Shown piece by piece: positions 1-8,312 of a DNA stretch of 64,000 nt. The stretch lies in contig NZ_BAABLI010000007.1 in the NCBI RefSeq assembly GCF_039544265.1, forward strand, positions 62,001-126,000, read 5' to 3'. Positions within the stretch are counted from its first letter, which is position 1. Each line of letters begins with the position of its first letter. Below the pieces are notes generated by a model, which worked only from the letters and a program-made list of their open reading frames with translations, was not told where the DNA came from and did no database searches. The stretch comes from Corallincola platygyrae (GTDB lineage: Bacteria; Pseudomonadota; Gammaproteobacteria; Enterobacterales; Neiellaceae). Position numbers and translations under genes: made by a program.

Positions 1-67
1 CAAGGGTAATCGAGAGAGTAAACCGATACTGCCGTTCACTCCCGGTCATACCCTCTAATAAGCCTGT

Positions 68-2800
68 TTAACTATGGCGAACCTCAAGCGGCCTTTGCCT
101 TTTTTCCTGACGCAACCGAAGGAACTTCTCAGCACCAATAATCACGTAAATGGCAAAACCAACCAAAACAATATGGAACCAATCGCTCAGGCTGATTGGT
201 GCGGTCTCAAACAGTCGGTTCATCAGCGGGTTGTGCGTAAACAGATATTGGGCGAATGCCATCGCACCTATGCCTACCCATATCCACATATTGCTGAACA
301 AACCCAAGTGGAACATGTTGTAACGCAACGAACGGCAGTTCAGCAGATAGAACGACTGCCCCACTGCAAACACATTCACGGCAATGGTACGTGCCTGTTC
401 GATGCTTGCGCCCTGATAAAGTGCCCACTCAAACAGTCCGAAACTGCCAATGAGAAGCAACACCCCAACCAATGCAATACGCACCAAAATCTCACTACTG
501 AGAATGGACGTTCCGGGTGTTCGCGGTTCTCGCGCCATAATTCCCGGTTCATGGGGCTCGAACGCCAGTGTCAGCCCAAGCAAAACCGCCGTCGTCATAT
601 TGATCCACAGTGCCTGGACAGGCAATACAGGTAAGGGTTCTGCAAGCAATACGGCAACCATGATCACCAGCCCCTGGCCAGCGTTGGTTGGCAGGATCCA
701 AGTGATAAACTTAAGTAGGTTGTCGAACACGCCGCGTCCTTCCTCAACAGCGGCTTTAATGCTGGCAAAGTTGTCATCGGTCAGCACCATGTCAGAAGCC
801 TCTTTTGAGACTTCGGTTCCGGTCTGGCCCATGGCAACACCAATGTCTGCGCGCCTAAGTGCCGGCGCGTCATTCACACCATCGCCCGTCATCGCCGTTA
901 CTTGCCCGCTGGCTTGCAGCGCTTCAACTAATCTCAGTTTTTGCTCTGGCGAAACTCTGGCAAACACAGCAGTATCGAGGCTAGCCTGGATCAACTGCTC
1001 ATCAGACAGGTGAGTCAATTGTTGGCCGGTGAGTGTATTTGGGATCTGCCCTTGCTCAAGACGCTCATCCAGTCCTATCTGTCCAGCGATAGCCCCCGCC
1101 GTGATAGCATGATCACCGGTGATCATCTTGATACGCATGCCCGCTTTTTGACAAGCTCGCACAGCTTGGACCGCTTCGTCCCTGGGTGGATCGATCATGC
1201 CCTGCAAGCCAATAAACTCGAGTCCTTCTTTAACGTCAGCGTGGTCGATGCCTTCAGTTGTCTGAGCCATTGTTTTGCGAGCAAATGCCAATACGCGTAA
1301 CCCTTGACTCGCCAAGGTCTCAACTTGCTTGTTGATCAGGTCTGCATCCAATGCTTGCTGCTGTTCTGAGTCAGACAGCATGGTGCTGCAGCTAGCCAGC
1401 ACCCGCTCAACCGAGCCTTTCATATAAACAATGGCCTCGTTTCCGCGATGCAGCGTCGCCATGTATTGGTATTCAGACTCGAAAGGAATGGTGTCGATGC
1501 GTGGCAAACTATCGGCCTCTGATTGACGTTGTAGGCTCGCTTTACCTGCGAAAACCAGCAGTGCACCTTCGGTAGGGTCGCCCTCTACTTTCCATCCATG
1601 TTCGACTTGTTTAAGCACTGAGTCGTTACACAGTAAGCCTGCACGGGCCAGTTCAGTGAGTTGCGGCTCCTCCTGCAGTTGAATAGGTTTATCACCCAAG
1701 CTTACTTCGCCGTCTGGTGAATACCCTGTACCCGTAACTTGCATCTGTTTGCCGGCGGTCCAAACCTGACACACCGTCATTTCATTGCGAGTGAGGGTAC
1801 CGGTTTTGTCTGAGCAGATGACAGTCGTGCTACCCAAGGTCTCTACTGCGGGTAACCGGCGAATAATCGCGTTGCGCTTGGCCATTCGAGCAACACCGAT
1901 AGCCAGAGTGATGGTTACCACCGCTGGCAAGCCTTCTGGGATCATTGCCACGGCCAGCGCTACTGCAGCCATAAACATGTCAACCATTGAGCCGCCATGC
2001 CAGATACCCACAGCAAAGGTGATCGCAGCAAGGACTAAGATGGCATACAGCAGGATTTGACTGAATCTGGCGATATTACGCGTCAGTGGTGTATCAAGAA
2101 TTTCAGCACTGGCAATGAGTTCGGAGATTTTACCAATCTCGGTGTTATCCCCTGTCTCGACAACCACACCCACCGCCGTACCATAGGTGACCAATGTTGA
2201 TGAATAGGCCATATTGACGCGATCTCCGAGAGTCGCCTCTTGTTCCACCACATCAATTCGCTTCTCAACGGGTACGGATTCTCCGGTCAACGCTGATTCG
2301 TCTACCTGAAGGTTCCTAACCTGCACAAGCCGGAGGTCAGCGGGCACCTTATCACCCGACGCAAGCAACACGATGTCACCAGGAACCAACTCGGTTGCAT
2401 CAATCCGCTGTTTCTCACCATTGCGAAACACCAGTGTCTCACTCGTCAATGATTTGGAGAGCGCATCCAATGCACTTAGCGCCTTACTTTCTTGGAGGAA
2501 TCCGATGACGGCATTAATGACAACGACACCAAAAATAACACTGGAGTCGACGATGCCGCCGAGTATCAATTTAACGATGGCTGCTGCCAGCAGGATATAA
2601 ACGAGGGGCTGATGAAACTGGAGAAGAAACCGCACCAACGGCCCCTGCCCCTTGCGTTGGGTAATACGGTTCAGGCCAAATTTTTCTTTACGTAATGATA
2701 CTTCTTCGGAGGCTAGCCCTTGTTCAATAGAGCTGTTCAGCAGGTCTTTTACTTGTTGCTGAGGCAGGTTATGCCAACACTTGTTGAGTGAGTCTTCCAT
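68..2800 (-). CDS. P-type (P2-class) cation-transporting ATPase
   Basis: This is a membrane pump that couples ATP hydrolysis to cation transport. From the chosen start (910 aa) the domains run: N-terminal cation-ATPase domain, TM1-2, actuator domain with TGES near residue 172, TM4 with PEGLPA near 288, phosphorylation motif DKTGT with Asp331, a nucleotide-binding domain, a hinge with TGDGVNDAP, and TM5-10. ATG at 2800 is preferred over an upstream GTG at 2899 because AAGGGA lies 6 nt before it. TM5 reads PTNAGQG and TM6 reads WINMTT, where Ca2+ pumps have Asn/Glu and an Asp, so Ca2+ specificity is not supported and the ion is unknown. It is the last minus-strand gene of the nif block, about 200 bp after the RseC-like gene, and may be a separate unit. 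Confidence 0.9.
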   Translation of the reverse strand: MEDSLNKCWHNLPQQQVKDLLNSSIEQGLASEEVSLRKEKFGLNRITQRKGQGPLVRFLLQFHQPLVYILLAAAIVKLILGGIVDSSVIFGVVVINAVIGFLQESKALSALDALSKSLTSETLVFRNGEKQRIDATELVPGDIVLLASGDKVPADLRLVQVRNLQVDESALTGESVPVEKRIDVVEQEATLGDRVNMAYSSTLVTYGTAVGVVVETGDNTEIGKISELIASAEILDTPLTRNIARFSQILLYAILVLAAITFAVGIWHGGSMVDMFMAAVALAVAMIPEGLPAVVTITLAIGVARMAKRNAIIRRLPAVETLGSTTVICSDKTGTLTRNEMTVCQVWTAGKQMQVTGTGYSPDGEVSLGDKPIQLQEEPQLTELARAGLLCNDSVLKQVEHGWKVEGDPTEGALLVFAGKASLQRQSEADSLPRIDTIPFESEYQYMATLHRGNEAIVYMKGSVERVLASCSTMLSDSEQQQALDADLINKQVETLASQGLRVLAFARKTMAQTTEGIDHADVKEGLEFIGLQGMIDPPRDEAVQAVRACQKAGMRIKMITGDHAITAGAIAGQIGLDERLEQGQIPNTLTGQQLTHLSDEQLIQASLDTAVFARVSPEQKLRLVEALQASGQVTAMTGDGVNDAPALRRADIGVAMGQTGTEVSKEASDMVLTDDNFASIKAAVEEGRGVFDNLLKFITWILPTNAGQGLVIMVAVLLAEPLPVLPVQALWINMTTAVLLGLTLAFEPHEPGIMAREPRTPGTSILSSEILVRIALVGVLLLIGSFGLFEWALYQGASIEQARTIAVNVFAVGQSFYLLNCRSLRYNMFHLGLFSNMWIWVGIGAMAFAQYLFTHNPLMNRLFETAPISLSDWFHIVLVGFAIYVIIGAEKFLRLRQEKRQRPLEVRHS

Positions 2801-2998
2801 GCTAGTTCCCTTAGGCTGCCATGAGCCAGTTTGAAAACTGTGAAGGAGTTGCAACGCGTTAATTTTTATTACGAAATTTTCTTCTTTCCAGTTCACCACT
2901 GTTCGATAGAAATAGAAAAAAAGTTACCGAACATGAAAAATCTGTTCACTGAATGAGAGCTTGGATTTGAATCTTGGTTCCGCAAAACAGGGAAGATT

Positions 2999-3532
2999 CT
3001 ATTCAGACTGAATCTTGCGCTTCACTATCACATTAGGTGTCTGCACATTGGCCAACCATCTGCGAGATAGATAACCACCGATAGCACCGCCAGCCAGCGC
3101 CATCACAATGGTTGAAGTAGAGTTTAAGGATGAGGTTGCGGTTGAGATTGAGGATGAGAGTGGTTGCAGTGCGAGACCATATTCGCCCAATAGCGCACCC
3201 GAAACCGCACCGAATAACGGTGGTATAAACAGGGTGGCTATCACCTTGAGCAAGGCACTTTCGTTGCATTGCAGCGATATCTCATCACCTGGTTTAACGT
3301 CGCCTGCTTTTACATCGAATTGTGGCTGATGTGAGCCCGTTGATAATGCAAGTTGTGACAGAGGGATCTGCCACTGGTGACGTTTGTCTGTTTCTGACGC
3401 CAACGCGCCCGCGGCGCAACTTTGTTTCTGTTCACAATGGGCACAGCCGCCCTGCCGATAGCCTTCAACTTTGAGGCTATCTGGCAGCACATCAATCACT
3501 TTAACCCGTTGTTCATTCAAGGGGGTGGTCAT
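2999..3532 (-). CDS. RseC/MucC-family membrane protein in the nif cluster
   Basis: A 177-aa protein with an N-terminal beta-rich part carrying a cysteine group (C-x2-C-x5-C near residues 30-39) and a C-terminal half with two hydrophobic segments, the layout of the RseC/MucC 'SoxR-reducing' family. Family members act at the inner membrane, RseC with RseB/RseA and RsxC with the Rsx/Rnf electron-transfer complex. It lies 41 bp after the ferredoxin III gene on the same strand, so a role in electron supply to nitrogenase or in handling an Fe-S partner is a reasonable inference, but not shown. The segment between the two hydrophobic stretches is Ser/Thr/Asn-rich and looks low in complexity. No strong ribosome site precedes the ATG. 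Confidence 0.75.
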   Translation of the reverse strand: MTTPLNEQRVKVIDVLPDSLKVEGYRQGGCAHCEQKQSCAAGALASETDKRHQWQIPLSQLALSTGSHQPQFDVKAGDVKPGDEISLQCNESALLKVIATLFIPPLFGAVSGALLGEYGLALQPLSSSISTATSSLNSTSTIVMALAGGAIGGYLSRRWLANVQTPNVIVKRKIQSE

Positions 3533-3573
3533 AGGCGGCTTACTCTATAGCAAGTTACTCTGTTGCAACTGAA

Positions 3574-3879
3574 TCAGGCCAACGCACTTGCCGGAGTATG
3601 GGTATGACAGTCTTTCGGACAAACTGCAGCGCATGCACTGCAACCGATGCAGTCGTCGGCATTGCTGACTGTCATCACCATCATGACGTCATCTTCGTAA
3701 TCATCATACATATCGTCGTCTTCATCGACTTCGCGCTCGACCAGGTCAAACACGTCACGAGGACAGACCTTGTAGCAACGACCACAGCCAATGCACTTGG
3801 CACCATCTACATCAGATACAAACGATGGCTCCCACGGCGTGCCACCTCGGGTTAACCCCATATATTTATTGTCACTCAT
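3574..3879 (-). CDS. fdxB: ferredoxin III, nif-specific 2[4Fe-4S]
   Basis: A 101-aa soluble ferredoxin with two 4Fe-4S motifs: Cys29, 32, 35 and 39, then Cys77, 80, 83 and 87, each followed by Pro. Between them is a strongly acidic linker (residues 48-64, mostly Asp/Glu), typical of the nif-specific ferredoxin III family. It probably donates electrons for nitrogenase turnover or cofactor assembly. It lies about 110 bp downstream of nifX and is followed by the RseC-like gene, so the likely transcript is nifE-nifN-nifX-fdxB. The acidic stretch explains the repetitive look of the DNA here. Confidence 0.93.
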   Translation of the reverse strand: MSDNKYMGLTRGGTPWEPSFVSDVDGAKCIGCGRCYKVCPRDVFDLVEREVDEDDDMYDDYEDDVMMVMTVSNADDCIGCSACAAVCPKDCHTHTPASALA

Positions 3880-3988
3880 CTTTCTGTACTCTCATTTATC
3901 AAAAATCATTAACGGATATCGAGTGTTCATATATCGGTTGTGAGTTGTTGCTGTATTCGTGCCGTCCGCCTCACGAACGACCAGCGTG

Positions 3989-4471
3989 CTACCACTCCTC
4001 GTCCAACATATTGACCAGTCGTGCCAACTCATCCGCTTTGTCGCTGCGCTTTTTCGCCAGTGTTTTTGCCAGCCAGGAGTCAGGAACTTCGTTCAGCTCC
4101 GTTCTTGCGGCATCAAGTAGCCCATGAATATCACTGCCCTCTTCGACTTTGACCGGCTGTACACCCATGTTTAGCAATTGCCTGATCGCCGGCGGACCAC
4201 AGGCGATGAAATGCACCGCGGCGCAGCCTTCCAACGCTTTGAACTTTGGCTGTAACTTGCCGTCGTCATGCCCACCGGCTGTGGGTTTAAACTCCACCAC
4301 TTCAACCAGGTGATGCAGGTCTTCATCCAGCGCATAGATAAGGAAACTGCGAGCGGAGCCAAAATGTTGATCCACATGCTCGCGGTCGCCGGTGGCAAAA
4401 GCGATCTTTACCTGTCCCGCCTTATCACTCTCATCATCGATCACATGCAATACTCGTTCAGTTTGGCTCAT
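3989..4471 (-). CDS. nifX: nitrogenase cofactor carrier NifX
   Basis: A 160-aa member of the NifX/NafY/NifB-C-terminal fold, which binds the iron-molybdenum cofactor or its NifB-co/VK precursors during transfer to NifEN and apo-nitrogenase. The ATGDREHVDQHFGSARSF segment near residues 26-43 is the family's nucleotide-like binding loop, with a conserved His and FGSA. A C-terminal extension after about residue 115 carries the acidic helix seen in proteobacterial NifX. It starts 12 bp after nifN, so it is co-transcribed with nifEN, the classic gene order. Confidence 0.93.
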   Translation of the reverse strand: MSQTERVLHVIDDESDKAGQVKIAFATGDREHVDQHFGSARSFLIYALDEDLHHLVEVVEFKPTAGGHDDGKLQPKFKALEGCAAVHFIACGPPAIRQLLNMGVQPVKVEEGSDIHGLLDAARTELNEVPDSWLAKTLAKKRSDKADELARLVNMLDEEW

Positions 4472-4483
4472 GGCACGGCTCCT

Positions 4484-5869
4484 TTATTCGCGCGCTTCAG
4501 GTCTTACCGGCGTCACATCTTCAGGCCCAAAGCGATAACGACTGACGTGACTGGGCACTTCATCAACATGGTTTTCCAACAGCAGGTTGGCCACCGCATA
4601 CAGTCTGCTGCGTGCACCTTCGTAACCTATCTGTGGCGCATCAGAACTTCCCAGTCGGTCATGGCAGGGGTATCCCGCTCTCAATACTGGCAGCTTGTGT
4701 TTGTACATGTTGGCGGTGTGGGTGTTGCCGATAACCAAATCGACAGCGTTCTCAACTGGCTCTAGATCGGATAGATCACCAATAACGACTTCGTCCGCAG
4801 CCAATTCCAACAACACTGAAGTATCTAAGGTGGTAACCACTCGCGGAATACTACAGCCCTGCTCTTCTAACAGCGCGCAGTAACCAGCTGCTAAATCTGG
4901 CTCCATAGCCAACGCCACAGCAGTACTGCTTAGATGAAAGTGGCTATCGAGCATCGCATCCTGCAGTCTTTTTCTGGCTCGCGTGATCCAACTGGGCACG
5001 GCACAACCGCTCAGTGACGCCAACGTCATCACCAGGCTGTCTGTCGCACGAATGCCCATGGCACTGGAGAACTCGAAACTAGGAACGCCATAGGTCTGTT
5101 CCAGCCATTTTGCGGTGCCAAATAATGATTCGCCAAACACCAGCGTGGCTGCGCTTGCGGCCATCTCTTCGATTTCCATCACCGACGTGCCACCGGTACT
5201 GGTCGGAGAAAAATCGTCATCGGCCAGATGCCCATCTAACGACAAGGAGAGGTCTGGCAACATAATGGTGTTGAGCTCAAAGGCGTCCAGGTACTTATGC
5301 AGAAGCTCGACATCTGCTGGTGTCATGGCGACAGAACAAAGCACGTTGACCTGACGTTTGCGTTTAATGCCACCGGAAGGCGGTTGAACCAACTGCTTAA
5401 CCATGGCATCAACGGCTGTCGCAAATCCTGATTGCATTGAGCCGGTAAAATCCGGTGTTGGCATGGTCACAATACGCGTTTGCGCAAACTCAGGATGGGC
5501 GATGCGAAATTCACGAACCACACGGGCAATGTCGCTGCCTTGCATTTCGGTCAAACCCGTAGTGATAACACTGATTAACTCCGCCCTGTGTTTGTTGCAC
5601 AGCAGTGCCAGCGCTTCAGATAAGTTGTTATCCGCGCCCATCACAGCGGCGATCTGATCAACGGCGGTGTTCTGGACCGGCATGGGTTCGCGAAAGTGCT
5701 GGATCAGATACACCTTGGCAAAGGCGCTGCACCCCTGCGAGCCGTGCATCAGCGGAATACTGTTTCGCACCCCCATGGTGGCCAACGATGCACCGGTTGG
5801 CTGACTGGTTTTCAGGGGGCGCTCGGCCAGTGCTCGGCGAGTTCTGCGGACAGTGCTGGTATCAGTCAT
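4484..5869 (-). CDS. nifN: nitrogenase cofactor assembly scaffold NifN
   Basis: NifN is the beta-type subunit of the NifEN scaffold on which the Fe-S core from NifB matures into FeMo-cofactor. At 461 aa it has the expected length, and it shows the NifK-like N-terminus with HGSQGC near residue 40 (a cluster-binding Cys). The start is placed at ATG 5869 because GGAG lies 7 nt upstream; the in-frame ATG at 5875 would leave almost no spacing, and longer starts run into nifE. The start overlaps the nifE stop by 8 nt (ATG-N2-TGA), which implies translational coupling and fits the 1:1 complex. Confidence 0.95.
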   Translation of the reverse strand: MTDTSTVRRTRRALAERPLKTSQPTGASLATMGVRNSIPLMHGSQGCSAFAKVYLIQHFREPMPVQNTAVDQIAAVMGADNNLSEALALLCNKHRAELISVITTGLTEMQGSDIARVVREFRIAHPEFAQTRIVTMPTPDFTGSMQSGFATAVDAMVKQLVQPPSGGIKRKRQVNVLCSVAMTPADVELLHKYLDAFELNTIMLPDLSLSLDGHLADDDFSPTSTGGTSVMEIEEMAASAATLVFGESLFGTAKWLEQTYGVPSFEFSSAMGIRATDSLVMTLASLSGCAVPSWITRARKRLQDAMLDSHFHLSSTAVALAMEPDLAAGYCALLEEQGCSIPRVVTTLDTSVLLELAADEVVIGDLSDLEPVENAVDLVIGNTHTANMYKHKLPVLRAGYPCHDRLGSSDAPQIGYEGARSRLYAVANLLLENHVDEVPSHVSRYRFGPEDVTPVRPEARE

Positions 5870-7307
5870 GCTCATACTCCTGTTCCGATGGTTTTTCGCA
5901 TCGCGCACTACCTTCATGTGCGCCAACAAATGGCCCTTTTTGCCAGGGCGCATCACTACGGACGTATCGCCAAATTGGGCTCTCTATCGTGCGACACAGC
6001 TCTTTGGCGAATGTCAGCATGCCCTCGTAACCGGCGTAAGCATGCTCACGCTCCTGGTTGATATCGAGAAATGGCAGTCGGGCTTTGAGTGCGGTATACA
6101 TGTTTCGACCACCAGCGATCATCAGATCAGCATTGGCTTCTCTGGCTACATTCAGCAGGTTGGTTGCGCCGCCTTCATCAAGCATCACGGCATCTTCTCC
6201 CATGATCTCGACAATGCGCGCTTTGTCCTCTTCGGTAGATTTCTTGGTCCCAGTAGCGACCACTTCAATCCCCAGTTCCTGTAACGCGGAGACAATTGAC
6301 CACGACTTAACACCACCGGTGTAAAGCAGAGCTTTCTTCCCTGACAGGCGGGCTTTGTAGGGAGCCAACAACTCTCGAATCCGGCTCTCCTGGCGGTTAA
6401 TCAACTTTTCAGTGCGGTCGAAAAGGTCTTCGTCATCAATTAACCTGGCAAATTCACGCAGCGCGTTGGATGTATCTTCCACGCCATAGAAGCTGCCCTC
6501 AAACCAAGGCACTCCCCACTTTTGTTCTAACGACCTGGCGACATTGACCTGAGCGCGAGAGCACACCACCATCGCGGCATCGGCGCGATGCATGGTTTGA
6601 ATTTCATGGAAACGGGTATCACCCGCCATACAGCAGAGAATGCGATAACCAAGCTTTTCGAATAACGGGGATACATGCCAGAACTCGCCGGCGATGTTGT
6701 ATTCACCGATAAATACGATGTCATGAACTGGCTTATCGTTGTGCACCTGCATTGGCTTTTGCGGTGGCTCGGCAGTGCCGACCACATGCTGCACCATCAC
6801 TTCACCTGCGATGCGGTTACCAAAGTTTTTGCTGCCGTAAAAACCTGCGGCATCGACAGGCACAACAGGTCGACCCCAACGCTCCTGCGCCAGTCTGCAG
6901 ATGGCGTCTACGTCATTCCCCTCAAGCGCGGGTACACAAGTGACATAAACAAATACCGCCGGTGGATCGTGTTTCTCGATCACCTCTCGGATGGCATGCA
7001 GCAGACGCTTTTCCGCGCGCCCCATGATCACATCCTGCTCATTCAGATCTGTGGCAAAACCAAGACGGAACAGATTACGACCGCTGGCACGGGTACCCCT
7101 GTTGTTCCAGCTGTTACCTGCACAGGCGATCGGCCCGTGAACAATATGGGCAACATCCGCGATGGGTAGTAACGAGATCTGGGCGCCGTCGAAGGTACAA
7201 CCACCAGCAGTTGCGCCGGGAGTCGGCCGACTACAACCACTTTTGCCCGCATCGTTATGACTGCATGCGGGTTCATCTTGTAGCGCTGCTATCTCACTGC
7301 GTTTCAT
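5862..7307 (-). CDS. nifE: nitrogenase cofactor assembly scaffold NifE
   Basis: NifE is the alpha-type partner of NifN in FeMo-cofactor assembly. At 481 aa it has a NifD-like fold: Cys-containing TAGGCTFDGA near residue 33, HGPIACAGNSW near 58-68, and a C-terminal GYEGMLTFAKEL. It is the first gene of a second nif transcript, preceded 89 bp upstream by a sigma-54 -24/-12 element and a NifA-type site. The N-terminus has extra Cys/His residues (Cys15 and Cys25 region) as in other NifE proteins. A lipase cassette on the opposite strand separates it from nifY and the upstream nif genes. Confidence 0.95.
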   Translation of the reverse strand: MKRSEIAALQDEPACSHNDAGKSGCSRPTPGATAGGCTFDGAQISLLPIADVAHIVHGPIACAGNSWNNRGTRASGRNLFRLGFATDLNEQDVIMGRAEKRLLHAIREVIEKHDPPAVFVYVTCVPALEGNDVDAICRLAQERWGRPVVPVDAAGFYGSKNFGNRIAGEVMVQHVVGTAEPPQKPMQVHNDKPVHDIVFIGEYNIAGEFWHVSPLFEKLGYRILCCMAGDTRFHEIQTMHRADAAMVVCSRAQVNVARSLEQKWGVPWFEGSFYGVEDTSNALREFARLIDDEDLFDRTEKLINRQESRIRELLAPYKARLSGKKALLYTGGVKSWSIVSALQELGIEVVATGTKKSTEEDKARIVEIMGEDAVMLDEGGATNLLNVAREANADLMIAGGRNMYTALKARLPFLDINQEREHAYAGYEGMLTFAKELCRTIESPIWRYVRSDAPWQKGPFVGAHEGSARCEKPSEQEYEHD

Positions 7308-7395
7308 AGCACCTCCGCCGAATTGATATATGGTTTGTCAGGTGCTGCGGGTGTAGGACAAACACCTGTAGCAAAACACCTTTGTGGTAGGACGG

Positions 7396-7411
7396 TGCAA
7401 TTTCAGTTCCA
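7396..7411 (-). promoter_or_regulatory. sigma-54 promoter of nifE
   Basis: Read on the minus strand this is TGGAAC-N5-TTGCA, with the obligatory GG and GC separated by 10 nt as in the -24/-12 consensus TGGCAC-N5-TTGCA. Transcription would start near 7384 and leave a leader of about 75 nt before nifE. It lies in the 342-bp gap between nifE and the lipase cassette. Confidence 0.75.
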
Positions 7412-7444
7412 CAGGTATCTACCTGTTATTAAAGGAATTTGATT

Positions 7445-7460
7445 TGTAGGGTTTACGACA
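7445..7460 (-). promoter_or_regulatory. NifA upstream activator site for nifE
   Basis: TGT-N10-ACA, the NifA binding consensus, lies about 35 bp upstream of the -24 element of nifE, which is closer than the usual 80-150 bp. The rest of the gap (7461-7649) is A+T-rich and holds no gene; it probably contains the promoter of the plus-strand lipase cassette, but I cannot place it firmly. Confidence 0.6.
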
Positions 7461-7649
7461 ATTGGATTGTTTGTGTGGTTTTTTGGTAAGTCATAAGATC
7501 GGCTATTGGTCACTACCTTTTAGCTTTTCTTGTTTTAGCTATACCGTTATTTCTTAAGTAAAATTATTACGTTACGGTGATTTAGTGTGAATTGACAACC
7601 GATTCACGGCGAGGTAGCTTTCGAAAACTGCTACAAATATCAGGATGAT

Positions 7650-8258
7650 TTGCCCTTGCTATGGAAACGCAAAAGCTCTGCTCAAAACTTTACCATCCGC
7701 GCTGTTGTCGTGCTGCTTTTTGGCTTGGCCTTGTACTTTGGTCTGCAATCAGAAAAGGTGAATGACATGCTAAACCTTTTCAAACGATATGATGTAGAGC
7801 TCTTTAGTGAGGTTAGAGGTCAGGCGAAAGCAAATGGTAAGCCTTTGGCTGGCGTAGAAGTAACCAGAAGTGTTTCATACGAAGATTACAAAGACGGAAA
7901 AGAGCAACTCTCAAAAACAACCACAGACTCGAACGGCAACTTTTCATTTCCTCCACTTGTCATTAAATCTTCAGCCCCTGGCAATGTTTTTGGACAAAAC
8001 ATGAGCATCCTTCAGTCGGTAACGATTAAGCACGAAGATCGAGTGTATTTCTTATGGGCGGCAAGTAAACGATGGAAACCGTCACCCGCATTTTCGAGTT
8101 TGCTATCAAAATTGCAATGTGACCTAAGCGATCAAGAACTTACTTTTGTTGTAGACACCAGTGTTGAGGATTGGGGCGATTTCCAAACGGTCGAATCTTT
8201 ATGCCGATGGGAAGACAACAAGCTAGTAAGAGTGTTTGAAGACAAAGACTATTTATGA
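7650..8258 (+). CDS. DUF6795-like membrane-anchored protein
   Basis: A 202-aa protein with one hydrophobic helix (about residues 14-32) followed by a soluble domain. The stretch DVELFSEVRG, then GKPLAGVEVTRS, then TTDSNGNFSFP resembles DUF6795, a transthyretin-like beta-sandwich fold often found beside type VI secretion cargo genes; this naming is from memory and tentative. The start is TTG at 7650, behind AGGATGAT; the first in-frame ATG lies after the membrane helix and would remove it. It is the first gene of the plus-strand cassette, 54 bp before the lipase, and may help load or fold it. The A+T-richer composition contrasts with the flanking nif genes. Confidence 0.65.
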   Translation: MPLLWKRKSSAQNFTIRAVVVLLFGLALYFGLQSEKVNDMLNLFKRYDVELFSEVRGQAKANGKPLAGVEVTRSVSYEDYKDGKEQLSKTTTDSNGNFSFPPLVIKSSAPGNVFGQNMSILQSVTIKHEDRVYFLWAASKRWKPSPAFSSLLSKLQCDLSDQELTFVVDTSVEDWGDFQTVESLCRWEDNKLVRVFEDKDYL

Positions 8259-8312
8259 TTAACAATCCGTTTATTCAATAACAAGACAACCAAATATTTC
8301 AAGGACGAAATC

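Noticed and set aside
941..1300. Open frames on the plus strand across the P-type ATPase
   Set aside because: They are shadows of the long ATPase gene with no start signals or family features.
3100..3170. Low-complexity repeat in the RseC-like gene
   Set aside because: It encodes a Ser/Thr/Asn-rich membrane-linker stretch and does not break the frame.
3664..3740. Repetitive GAT/GAC-rich DNA that looks like a microsatellite
   Set aside because: It encodes the acidic linker of ferredoxin III, a family trait.
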